From: Petunia secreta
Taxonomy: Eukaryota > Streptophyta > Magnoliopsida > Solanales > Solanaceae
Direction of reading: 5' to 3'
DNA: 64,000 bases
NCBI GenBank assembly: GCA_029990175.1
Contig: JARKIP010000065.1
Coordinates: 11,164,501-11,228,500, forward strand
A program made the translations under genes and the position numbers. Below, one piece after another: positions 32,996-44,995 of this stretch. Numbering within the stretch: the stretch's first letter is position 1; each line of letters opens with the position of its first letter. The notes under the pieces were generated by a model. The model was not told where the DNA came from, did not search any database, and worked only from the letters and a program-made list of their open reading frames with translations.

Positions 32996-34544
32996 AAACA
33001 GATACTTTGACTAGGCAGCACACTCCCTTTCCATCTTGGCGCTCTTTGCTTCTCGTGTAATCTCCTTGACTTCTTCCATAGCTTTGGTTAAGCATCCTTT
33101 TGCCGCTACCAAGTGTAAGATGTCTACCTCTGCACACTTCGAGTTCTATTGCTCGAGTTTTGTTTCTAATGCCTCTATATTTTCCTCTAGTTCTAATGTA
33201 CGCTTCTTTCACACTTCAATCTCTTCTTTGTTTTCCTTATCCATCTCGACTGCTTTCAACATGAACTCTCTGTACCGAATTTGAGCCTCTGCCTCACGAT
33301 CTCTTATGTTATTTTTACGACTTGACCCCACTACCACATTTCCCTATATACTAGAGCGTAACCAGCTTTTGTAGTTTAGTTTGCATCCAGCGTTGTATCT
33401 GTATGGCACTAGCGACGCTTCGTCCATGACTTGTCCTCCTATCCATGACTTCTTAATGCTCTTGATCCTTGGAACAACATCTTCAGTGTAGTCAAACTGA
33501 TAGTCCTTCGTGTCTGGTATTAATGGTATGATTTGCTTCCTCCCTGCTTGCCTCATTACTCTTAGCGGTTGATAAGGTTGGAGGCCTCTTAACCTCATAA
33601 GTATCACAAAGGATCCCTTCTAAGAACTAATGATGAAATCTGATGAAGGAAACCAAGTGAAAATCCATTAATCGAGTCCTTCGTTATGTTTTCGAACAAT
33701 TTTACCCACTTCTCTGTGCTGCTTGGCTGTTTGAGTTTAGAAACCCCATACCGTTCCCCAATCAAGTAGTTGCAACCAGCTGGTTTGGATAATGCTTGCA
33801 CACCTCTTGCTTTTCTTAAATGTTCTTTGAACCACGCTTGTAGTAGAAGATTACACCCTTGGAAGTATTTCGCTCCTCTCTAGCAACAACCCCAAGCTCG
33901 ATACACGTTTGCTACTATTATAGGAACTATGGTATAACGATAACCATCAATTCCGTTGAACACTGCATCGGCAACCATGACAAGTTTTGAACATATATCG
34001 TGATTTGAACTCTCGGGGAAAACCATCACTCCTAAGAAACAAATAGCAAATGCAAGTGGTCTAGCACTCCAATCACCATAGGACTCGAACTCCTTCTTAT
34101 GACTATCATACGCCCTCAAATGCCCAAACCGAGTGTATAAATAGGAAAAGGGGATCTTCTTTTGTTGTAAAAATACCACATCCATACTTGCTACCATCCC
34201 TAACTTGTTAAAAAACTCGTCGGCTGTAGGGACGCTAGGTTCTAGTATCCGACACCCTTGCCAACGATGTTTGTCTAACCCCGAGTATGACACAAACCTC
34301 CCCATTTCTTCCAATAAGGTGTTAATTCGATATCCCCAAACCTAAACTCGTTCAATTCTTCATCCCAAAATGACACTGATGCTTCAATCATCTCCCTACA
34401 TGGTTCCATTTCTAACAGTGAAACGAAATGACCCAAGTGCTGACGTACTTCGGTTTGCTCTTCCAGTGACAAGTTGCTCCACCAACTAGTTAACAAAGGA
34501 GGTGCGCCCATAGTTATTCGAAAAGGATGAAATTTTTGATTCAT
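32996..34544 (-). pseudogene. Ogre ORF1, copy A
   Basis: Begins MNQKFHPFRITMGAPPLLTS (34544). The N-terminal block LTSWWSNLSLEEQTEVRQHL...SVSFWDEELNEFRFGDIELT aligns with copy B (WWDDLAVVSKAHVKKMLG...THFWDYERAVFYFNGFEFAP). Then come 34314-33880 with FLGVMVFPESSNHDICSKL and VPIIVANVYRAW, matched by FHGSMVFPEKGGKIDI and VPMILGEVYTAL in copy B. 33607-33344 has LRVMRQAGRKQIIPLIPD, matched by LRILRQVGMIQKTPQL. A coiled-coil zone (about 33290-32996) follows, as in copy B. Both copies are degenerate. Confidence 0.7.
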
Positions 34545-35161
34545 TGCGACCTAAAAATAAAAAAGAAGTAAAGTTTTAAACCCCGTCCCCTTTGAGAATA
34601 ATTGAACAAATCAAAATGCGTTTTCACTCTTGTCTCTCTTTTTTTTCTCTCTTTTCTCTTCTTTTCTCTCAAATGCATATAATCATGTCAAAACGTCCCT
34701 TTGGGGTCGGGAAACCCGTTTAGGTAGTTTGGACAAACTGAAAACTAGTCGGCTCATGGGGAGCCCCTCCTACGGCCTGATGCATGCTCATTACAATAGA
34801 AGAATGGTACAATTCTAGACACGGTTCCTCAAGGCGGACGGCCAAGGAATGGGATCATTTGAAATTATTGGTTGTACCACGGACCAACTATATTCCAACA
34901 TGTCCCTCTTAAAAGGTGTTTTGGTGGTGATGCGACCGTGGGATCCACGTAATCGCCGTGTGTGTGTGCAAGTGTTGTTTCCCAAGAGTGGGGGAGTATG
35001 AGTGAATTATGCAAAATGTCACATAAAGAATACAATAAATGAATAGAGTAAAAGAAAGAAAAAAAAAAGAAAACCAAGTTAGTACGACAATAATAATGAA
35101 TAACAAGACAATAATTAAATAAATCCTAAAAGTAAAGACTCGTTGTGGTTAGGACTTTGAG
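34545..35161 (-). other. Ogre leader
   Basis: No gene. Contains pyrimidine runs on the plus strand (CTCTTTTTTTTCTCTC near 34635) and a T/A-rich stretch. It lies between the PBS and ORF1. Confidence 0.6.
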
Positions 35162-35164
35162 TAT

Positions 35165-35181
35165 CTCCAGCGGAGTTGCCA
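35165..35181 (-). promoter_or_regulatory. primer-binding site of Ogre
   Basis: Minus strand TGGCAACTCCGCTGGAG, three bases from the LTR end. It is a variant of the TGGCGACTCCGCTGGGG site at 42741-42757. Confidence 0.75.
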
Positions 35182-37083
35182 TTCTGTCATACCCGATTTT
35201 GGACTCAACTCGAGGCGAGTCGGGTTTCGGATTTCACTGGGTAAACTCGTTTGATAAGTGTTGGAGTCGCCACCTAATATAATTTCTAAGGCGTATTAGG
35301 TCACCTAATGTCTAAAGTTATGTTCAAAAGGTTTACTAGTCCATTTCAGAGATTCTATGTGGGTAAGAAGTCCGAATGACTCAGGGAAGAAGGTGTTAGG
35401 CACTTCTCCGAGTCCCACAGAAAGTGGTTAGCGTCCGAGTCTTAATTTTGGGATATAAACAGTATACATTGTCATAAATACTAACTTGGGAATCAATTCT
35501 AGTTTATGGATGTAACACATCCATGCTATTTCAAACGCACATGCATACATGGTCTTCATATACGACCTATATTTTGAGCCTAATCGTAGTTTACGGCCTT
35601 ATCAAACGCCTAATCGTTGATAAGTGTTAGCATATGCATGAATATTCAATTTCAAATCATATGTGCAATATACACACAAGAAGGTTTTGCGTAAATAGTA
35701 TATTATGCAAATAAATTCAGATTTAATAAGAAACAAAAAGGGGGATTGTTTTAAAAACAAAATATTTGCCATTAAGGGTCGGTGAGACACGTCATTAATT
35801 GTCGAGCCCTAACCTTAATGGTCTTTTTTGTGTTGGGGTCGGATTTTGGGAAATATATATATATATATATAGGAAGAGAGGCTATTTTTGAAAAGTGGGA
35901 TCACGAAAGCACATAAATGCAATCAAAGGGTTGCCGCATATAATCGTACGTATACATAGATATACACATGCAAATACATGATCTGAACTATGATTATACT
36001 ATAAAATATATAGTTTTAAAGCGTATAAACGACTCCTATTACTTTATATACCCCTATACAGTATTAGATTAGTGTATCCCAATACACTATTAGATTAGTG
36101 TATAAGGGAAATAGTAAAGGTCAAAATCAGTTTAAACATGTAAGAGGCCCTTTTTGAAAATCCTTTTGGGCCCAGACTGTTTGTGCAAAAGAGGGGCAAG
36201 TTCAATTTTCAGAAATAGTCTCATATAGGCAAGTAAAACACATATAGCCCCTGTTTATCCAAAATTTTAAATAATGACACGAATTAATCACGCTTCTGAT
36301 GCTTTAAAGGTGTACAGATTTTCAGAAAAGGTGGGAACTTAAGCATGCTATCAGTTTTCACAGAAGAAACAACTCAGAACCATTTTAATTCAGGCCTAAA
36401 CATGACGCAATGCACACAGGGAGAAGAGAGACAAGAGAATGGCTCCTTCGTAGCCTATTTTGTACAACATCATTGTTGTACTCCTGTTTTAAGAAGATAC
36501 AGACAGGGTACCTAGCAAATATACAATCTTTAGGGACAGTTCCTAAGGGAAAGGATAAGGGAGGGGGTGCTGATCAAGAGAAGTCCTTGTTTTCAAGGTT
36601 AGAAATATTCTATCTATAGCCAAGTTTTCTGATTCTAGCTTGGGGAAATAGTTCATTGACTTATACTGAACCCTCAAGGTTCCACAAGCTGCAAATAAAT
36701 AGAGTTAGCAGGGAAATAGGGGGAAGGGAAAGGCCTGAATCAAAGGAGATCTGCCAGGACTAAGTGCAGCCAGTTCACTTTTTGTAATATTGCTATGATT
36801 CACAGAGGTGCAGGACACCTAAAAAAATAAGGCACACCAGTAATCTAATGGAAACAGAGATGGGGGCAAGATCATGCTAAGGGAACATGCACACACACAC
36901 ACAGAGGCACTAAGCAATAAGGAAAGCATCATGACTCTAATTGCACCTTGATATTATTGACATAGTTTTAAACAAACAGTGCAGGAACTACTCAAGACAC
37001 ACCAGAACCAAACTATAACAGAGTATACCAGTGGTTTTATCAGAACATGATAAGAGTATGCCAGACACACACATATATGCAGA

Positions 37084-37088
37084 AGTAA
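37084..37088. repeat. target-site duplication AGTAA (left)
   Basis: AGTAA directly before the LARD. The same five bases occur at 44996-45000 after it, so the element inserted intact into the Ogre LTR. Confidence 0.9.
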
Positions 37089-39257
37089 TGCTGAACCCCA
37101 AAAATTACACCGAAAAGGATAAATTCTGGAATATCGACAGGATGGACTAACTCTTTTGGAGTTTTTGGAGTCGCCACCCAATTTAAGGAAAACAGGGAAC
37201 CAAATTAACAAATGCGTGCAAAAACTCCGTTTTAAGAAAAAGACGGTCTTTCTGAGATTCTAAGTAAGAGGTTTTATTAATTTCGGAAGAAGGTTTTTAA
37301 GGCACTTCTGAAATTCCGTTAAAAATGGTTAATCCGACAGGTTTCCAAAACATTTGCAAAATATGCTTTTCTAGAATATTTATCTAAAAATAATTAATTA
37401 AAATACTTTTCCTTTTTTGCAATTGACGTTCTATTAAATGACAACTCCGAAATATATAGGCAATAACTATAAGGTAAAGCAATCAATCAAATAATCATAT
37501 AAAATCAAAGGTTCATTTTACAAATAAATCGTACAAATTCTATCATGTCTAACTACATAAATAATGAGAATAAGTTCAAAAGGTAGAACCCGGGAGCGGC
37601 ATATTCATTCAATCAAAGATACCTCACAAAACAAACAAAATGAGATTGGATTAGTACGATAATAAAGCGTAATAACCAATGAAAATAAAATACTAATAAT
37701 AAATTAATAAAGTAATAATGATAATAATAAGAATAACAATAATATATAATAGTAGTCATAAAAATAATAATAATAGTAAAGGGGTTTGTTTTTGCAAAAT
37801 TTAGGCTCAGGTTTGTATGGCGTGTCATGTAGAGGCTCGGGATGTTGGTACGGTTACAAACACGCCGGCCGGTCGTGTTGCCATGCCAAGTAACAATTCC
37901 GTTACTCGATTCAACTTGCTTTGCGTTAAAGTGCATACATTCATCATCGCCTATTTGCTTTAGGGACACGGGGATGGAACTGTTCAAGTGTAGTATCATG
38001 TTCAAATCAATCCCGAGGCCTCAATACGTGTATATGTATTTTTTTATTGGCCAATAACACGACGTAGTATCTGTTCCAAATCACTTCGCAGCCTCAATGT
38101 ACGTATACATTTTTTATTGTCCAGTAACACGACATAGTATCTGTTCCAAATCAGTAAAACCAACAAGTCAAAAATATCAGTGGTCAAAGTAACGAGCGAA
38201 TGCCCTTAACAGATCTGCAAAACTCGAAAACACAGTATGCATAAAACATCATGGTTGAAATAAATCGGGCAGCCAATCAGTTAAGCTTAAACCACAGTGA
38301 ATGTCGCCGGTAAAACCCGGCTCGAGTTCCGGTGAGAAAACGACAAACGTCACCAAAACAGAAAAGAGAGGAAAGGAGGAGCGACTGCCAGGCCAAAGCG
38401 GCGTCGCTGCGACTCCGTCGTTCCCTTTTAGTTTTAATAGAAGAGCAGATGAGAATAATGGAAAAGGAGATGAAATTTTCGGCTGAGAACAAGTGACAAC
38501 AACAGTTCCACCATTATTTCCGGTGGCTTCCCCTCTCCCCTTACTGCTAACCTCTCCACCACCAGCGGTGTAGTTCTGATGGTGTCATTTCCACCTTACC
38601 CTAACTCCTCAGTGATTTGGCGATACCCCACCCCTGATCTCCCTCTGTTTCAGATCTGGTTTCCATTTGAATTTGCCGGTGGTGGTGTAACTGATGTCTC
38701 ATTTTCTGTGTATCGTGTATAATGGTGTTGAGAGATAGGAAAATGAAGGGGTTCTGCTGGGTGTATAGTAATCCATAGAAAGGAGAGGATGTTGTGCCTG
38801 TTTATGCTTAGAATCGTGTGTTGTATTTTGTTTATGATGGTGAAAAGGAGAGGGGAGGGAAATATCAAGGGTGTAATGCCGTGTGGGAAGATGATAGTTA
38901 GGGGTGAGAGTAAAAAATGAGTGGGGAAGATGAATGAATAGTGTATGTGTCTTAGGGTTTTGGGATAAGGGTATATATATATATATGTAGGTGATTTGCA
39001 CAAATAGGCTAGTGCTTAGGGGGGTGAGCGGATTTGGCCTCAATTTACAATTAATTAACATTTAAAAAAAATAAATGGGTTGTACGGGTGGGTTAAAATT
39101 GGAGGGATTTTACAAATTTAGCACATTCTTTGAAATTTCAATTGATCTTCTTTTATTATCATTATTTTATTTAATTTTTAAATTTAACCTCAATTATAAA
39201 AATATTGCCATAATTTAATAATTTTGAAAAAATTCGGGACAAAATTGGGTGTCAACA
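37089..39257 (-). repeat. LARD 3' LTR
   Basis: Starts TGCTGAACCCC and ends GGGTGTCAACA in plus orientation; 2169 bp. It is collinear with the 5' LTR, but lacks a 51-bp block present there between two GCAA repeats (near 37419), and has a shorter TA run near 38977. Minus frames of 117 and 120 codons (38650-39061) are LTR sequence shared by both copies. Confidence 0.9.
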
Positions 39258-40120
39258 GCTGCCCTTCTTTACCCGGAAAAGGATGAAAGAGTTTTCAGGG
39301 TAAAGAAAGTTGACGTGAAAACCAATTTTGTCACGGTAAAGCCAAGACTCTGATTCCTGGGATCAAAATGCGAGGCTTATGGACATGGCCAAACTCCAGT
39401 TTTCGAGTTGCCTACATATCTTGGGCTGAAAGAGAATTAGGCCATATGTAGTTTGACCCGATTTGAAAATCAAAGACGAGATAGTAACGACTACTCAAGT
39501 GCGGGAAAAGAGGCTTGTAATCACCCAAGTTATGAAAATGTGGTCGATGACACACCCATAAAGAGGGTTTTACACGGACATAGCTTCCACTGCACCTCGA
39601 TAATCGAGCCATCTTGTCTTCAATCTCAAACCTCAGACTCAGGGTTAACAAGAGACTTACCTCTAGGGTGGATGACTTATGCGGGTGTGATTCTTCAGGT
39701 CTTCGTTGATGAGTCTAGCTCATATCAACGATTGCCCCGGTTCATTGCTAAGAAAAGATCCATGTTATGCTCCAAGCGCTGCTGCGGTGCTGCTAAAAAT
39801 CCTGTAATAATCTCAACAAGCGGTAAGCGTGCAACTGCTAATAAACTGTAATAATTGGAATAAGAAATAGATAAAGTGATAAAATTGTAAATGCGGGTTG
39901 CGGTATCATCGATAAGTTCATCCTTCGATCAACTGACAAGGTACTCCGCCCGGAGAACCTCTTCGCTGATCCTTATTCTGAAACAGTAAAGCAAGACAAT
40001 AAGTAATGCGAGAACGAATCGTAAAGTGCAAGGCTTTCATATGATAAGTTGACTAACGAGACATAATATCTCAAGTCGACTTGGCTAATCTATATCCTAC
40101 GCAGGTAACATAACGTTCGT

Positions 40121-40230
40121 TTATAAGGCGAACGAGCCCAAAACATTCAATTGTAAGGCGAATGAGCCTAAACCTTCAATTATAAGGCGAACGAGCCCAA
40201 AACGTTCAATATAAGGTGAACGAGCCTAAA
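40121..40230 (-). repeat. 30-bp tandem repeat in LARD
   Basis: Four copies close to TATAAGGCGAACGAGCC with an AAACNTTCAAT spacer, at 30-bp period (about 40122, 40152, 40182, 40211). GGC...GCC can pair as a short hairpin. Confidence 0.8.
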
Positions 40231-42740
40231 TTTGATAGCAGCCTGCAAAACAAAGTTTCAAATTGGATTGATTAAGGCAAGATAATGCAAAACAAATAAG
40301 CAAAATTGGGTCATGTTGCTTGTATTGATAGTGATGCAAAGTGTTGAATGCTCCCTTCAGTTCATATTGAATCTTGTGTTCAATTCCTGAAAAAGTAAAG
40401 CAAGGCATTAATTTAAACCAAATATAAAGGCAGAATTTAAAGCAAGTGTAAAGCAAAGCAGTGCAGAAATGTAATCAGTGCAATAACCATTTGATAAATC
40501 AATTGGCGAGACAATCGGGCAATGATGGCCTTGAGTGGATTGTCAATTGAAAAAAATAAGGCAATGCTTATTTTGGCGTGATTAGAAAACACAACGCATG
40601 CCTCGGCTTCATTGCTTATTTGGGAATGAAAATCATAGAAGTAGAAATGCCGCCTGTTCGGCAATAACTCATGGCAAAGCATAACGCTTTAAGTCATGAA
40701 AAAGGCAATGTGACGCAATCTGCAAGGCAACTTTGAATGCGCATTCCATAAATTGTTCATCCATAGTGCGAATGATCCTTTCATTGCAAGCTTTCATGTT
40801 CCTGCTCTCAAAGAAAACTTGTTAGATTTAGGGAGAAAGGGAAAAGCATTTGATTTGTGCTGGCTTGTTCTTGATCTTGATCTTGATCTTGTTGGTGCTG
40901 CTTTTGCTGTTTCCTTGCCTTCCTCGGACTTGCATTTGCGCATCATGTTCAGAAACTTGGCTCATGAACTTAATAGCATAGGAGTTTTTTGAAAAAAATA
41001 GAGGCAAGGGTAAATTAATTTAATGCAATATAGTAAGCAAAGCAAGCATGCAAATGAAGTCATGCATTTTGATAATTTTTGTCTTGACTTAAACTTGTAA
41101 CATATTTTAAAACAAACTGAACGTCCTTTGTCTTAGACTTTGCACTGTTTGCTTAACCAATTACAAAATTCTTGCCAACTAATCTTTAATAACCACCACC
41201 GCTTCTTGCAAAATTCTGCCCCAGTCATTGTCTTTCGCATCTCAAACTCGTTTTGCAAAAATTGCCCTAGTTGTCCTTCTTGGGGGAAAATAAAAATTTA
41301 AATGTTAAAGGGTCGAGCCCGATGGGGGAGCCTATGTATCCCTCCTTGAGAATCAGACCATGCGCAGTTCTGCATCACTGCTTCAATGCCATATACCAAC
41401 AAATAAAAGCTGCCCCAGCTAAAGTTCTAACAGTATTGCGATATCCAAAGAGCGCAGACAATAACTTTTCAGTGCATCGCTTTCAATTTGTTCAGTTGCT
41501 TTGCCATACGTTACAAGTAAAGCTTTGGCAGGTTTATCAATCTTAGTTTTGAAACAGAAACAAATGCAAGAGTAAATAATATAATAAGAATGCGATGCGT
41601 TTTATTTCAACATTCATAAGTTCAAAATGAAGTGATTCAGATTAACATAAGCTTTAAAGTAAAATGCAATTCAGGGCCTCAATTTGAATTAAAATTGAAA
41701 ATAATGCTACTAAGTTCAATCGCCAAACTCGTTCAAACAATGCCATTAGCTTCTGGTACTGCATCGTTCACGAGCTAGAGTGTCTACCATGAATCAGATC
41801 TTGAGTCTTGTGTGATTTGCACAGTCAACCACTTTACAAATCAAATTTCCGCTAGAGAAATAAACAAAACAAAGAAACCTCAAAAGGTAACTATGTAAGT
41901 TTGCATGTCATCCATAAGATTGCACACAAGCCAGCAAAACCTAGTATTTACCGCATTTTGAGCAAATAAAGCAAGGCAGGCAATTAACATGTGACAACAA
42001 CAAGTAGTTGAGCGTAAATAAATATGCAAACGCGTCCTACCCTGTATGGTGCTTCTTTGTGCTAGAGGTAAGCCTAATCGTCAAGTTGCACGCACATGTG
42101 GTTATTATAATGACACAAGCCATTTGCCAATACAACATCTGAGATAAAAATAAACCGACATAACTGTCAACTTCTCAAATTTGACATGGCAAATGGTTTG
42201 GGATTCGTTATAGTATCCACACGATCACATAATATGCAGCTTCGTTGGGATTCAATAACCCGTCAACAAAAGAGCGGTTTCTTAATTCCTGGAAACGGTG
42301 TCAAGGACCGGGTCCAAACTAAGGTGTATATGCATGCATGACCTAATCTCCTTCTAAGAGTTGGCTAATGGTTGAGGCTGATTCGACCTATGCGGGATAA
42401 ACCTGGCCTCATAAACCAGTAATACCGGCCATGACAAAACCAGGCAAACCATACCCCAACTAACTTTGGTGACACGAAAGAAATTCAAAGAGTTAGGAAG
42501 GACAATGCCCTTCCTATATTATTGCCCATCAAGCGGGCCCCCCATGATGAAATCGAGGAGATGAAAGAGAATTTACAGGATCCATGAGGGAGGAAATATG
42601 AACGGAATGCAGACTATGCACAAATAAATATAATACAAGCTTTATAAGGCAAACCAAACAAACAGATATAACAAAGCAAATAAATTAGACATGCTAGTTG
42701 CAAATAATTGGAAACCTCTATGGTCAAAACCTTTATTGCT

Positions 42741-42757
42741 CCCCAGCGGAGTCGCCA
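42741..42757 (-). promoter_or_regulatory. primer-binding site of LARD
   Basis: Minus strand TGGCGACTCCGCTGGGG, three bases inside the 5' LTR end. It is the Ogre/Tat type of primer site. Confidence 0.8.
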
Positions 42758-42760
42758 TGC

Positions 42761-44995
42761 TGTTGAACCCCAAAAATTATCCAAAAAAGGATAAATTCCG
42801 GAATATCGACAGGATGGACTAACTCTTTTGGAGTTTTTGGAGTCGCCACCCAATTTTAAGAAAACAGGGAACCAAATTAACAAATTCGTGCAAAAAATCC
42901 GTTTTAGGAAAAAGACGGTCTTTCAGAGATTCTAAGTAAGACGTTTTATTAATTTCGGAAGAAGGTTTTTAAGGCACTTCTGAAATTCCGTTAAAAACGG
43001 TTAATCCGACAGGTTTCCAAAACATTTGCAAAATATGCTTTTCTAGAAAATTTATCTAAAAATAATTAATTGAAATACTTTTCTTTTTTTGCAAAAAAAA
43101 AATAAATGATTTAACTTGCACGCATTTGCTAAACTGGCTCAGCAATTGACGTTCTATTAAATGACAACTCCGAAATATAAAAGCAATGACTATAAGGTAA
43201 AGCAATTAATTAAATTATCATATATAATCAAAGGTTCATTTTACAAATAAATCGTACAAATTCTATCAAGTCTAACTACATAAATAATGAGAATAAGTTC
43301 AAAAGGTAGAACCCGGGAGCGGCATATTCATTCAATCAAAGATACCTCGCAAAACAAACAAAATGAAATTGGATTAGTACGATAATAAAGCGTAATAACT
43401 AATGAAAATAAAATACTAATAATAAATTAATAAAGTAATAATGATAATAATAAGAATAACAATAATATATAATAGTGGTCATAAAAATAATAATAATAGT
43501 AAAGGGGTTTGTTTTTGCAAAATTTAGGCTCAGGTTTGTATGGCGCGTCATGTAGAGGCTCGGGATGTTGGTACGGTTGCAAACACGCCGGCCGGTCGTG
43601 TTTCCATGCCAAGTAACAATTCTGTTACTCTATTCAACTTGCTTTGCGTTAAAGTGCATACATTCATCATCGCCTATTTGCTTTAGGGACACGGGGATGG
43701 AACTGTTCAAGTGTAGTATCATGTTCAAATCAATCCCGATGCCTCAATACGTGTATATGTATTTTTTCATTGGCCAATAACACGACATAGTATCTGTTCC
43801 AAATCACTTCGCAGCCTCAATGTACGTATACATTTTTTATTGTCCAATAACACGACATAGTATCTGTTCCAAATCAGTAAAACCAACAAGTCAAAAATAT
43901 CAGTGGTCAAAGTAACGAGCGAATGCCCTTAACAGATCTGCAAAACTCGGAAACACAGTAAGCATAAAACATCATGGTTGAAATAAATCGGGCAGCCAAT
44001 CAGTTAAGCTTAAACCACAGTGAATGTCGCCGGTAAAACCCGGCTCGAGTTCCGATGAGAAAACGACAAATGTCACCAAAACAGAAAATAGAGGAAAGGA
44101 GGAGCGACTGCCAGGCCAAAGCGGCGTCGCTGCGACTCCGTCATTCCCTTTTAGTTTTAATAGAAGAGCAGATGAGAATAATGGAAAAGGAGATGAAATT
44201 TCCGGCTGAGAACAAGTGACAACAACAGTTCCACCATTATTTCCGGTGGCTTCCCCTCTCCCCTTACTGCTAACCTCTCCACCACCAGCGGTGTAGTTCT
44301 GATGGTGTCATTTCCACCTTACCCTAACTCCTCAGTGATTTGGCGATACCCCACCCCTGATCTCCCTCTGTTTCAGATCTGGTTTCCATTTGAATTTGCC
44401 GGTGGTGGTATAACTGATGCCTCATTTTCTGTGTATCGTGTATAATGGTGTTGAGAGATAGGAAAATGAAGGGGTTCTGCTGGGTGTGTAGTAATCGATA
44501 GAAAGGAGAGGATGTTGTGCCTGTTTATGCTTAGAATCGTGTGTTGTATTTTGTTGATGATGGTGAAAAGGAGATGGGAGGGAAATATCAAGGGTGTAAT
44601 GTTGTGTGGGAAGATGATAGTTAGGGGTGAGAGTAAAAAATGAGTGGGGAAGATGAATGAATAGTGTACGTGTTCTAGGGTTTTGGGATAAGGGTATATA
44701 TATATATATATATATATATATGTAGGTGATTTGCAAAAATAGGCTAGTGCTTAGGGGGGTGAGCGGATTTGGCCTCAATTTACAATTAATTAAAATTAAA
44801 AAAAAAAAGTAAATGGGTTGTACGGGTGGGTTAAAATTGGAGAGATTTTGCAAATTTAGCACATTCTTTAAAATTTCAATTGATCCACTTTTGTTATCAT
44901 TATTTTATTTAATTTTCAAATTTAACCTCAATTATAAAAATATTGCCATAATTTAATAATTTTGAAAAAATTCGGGACAAAATTGGGTGTCAACA
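42761..44995 (-). repeat. LARD 5' LTR
   Basis: Starts TGTTGAACCCC and ends GGGTGTCAACA; 2235 bp. TIR TGTTGA/TCAACA. TATA run near 44695-44722. It carries the 51-bp block (43091-43141) that is missing from the 3' LTR. Confidence 0.9.

Larger units (their letters stand above)
39258..42760 (-). other. LARD internal region, non-coding
   Basis: No coherent gag, protease, RT or integrase motif in any frame. From the 3' end it holds the PPT, a TTGCCTACATATC motif at 39408-39420, a 30-bp repeat at 40121-40225, another related motif (AGCCTATGTATC, 41329-41340), and an Ogre-spacer-like block at about 42030-42110. Open frames do not exceed 132 codons and look random. Confidence 0.75.
37089..44995 (-). 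mobile_element. complete non-autonomous LTR element (LARD type), Tat/Ogre-related
   Basis: Two LTRs (37089-39257 and 42761-44995), PPT (39258-39270, AAAGAAGGGCAGC on the minus strand), PBS (42741-42757) and perfect 5-bp target duplications. The internal 3.5 kb lacks any gag or pol frame. This layout is that of a large retrotransposon derivative, which depends on enzymes from an autonomous partner. LTR start TGTTGACACCCAATTTTG and the PBS are Ogre-type. Confidence 0.88.

Noticed and set aside
38650..44862. Minus-strand frames of 72-146 codons repeated at 38650-39061 and 44373-44862
   Set aside because: They are LARD LTR sequence present in both LTRs, with low complexity and no family match.
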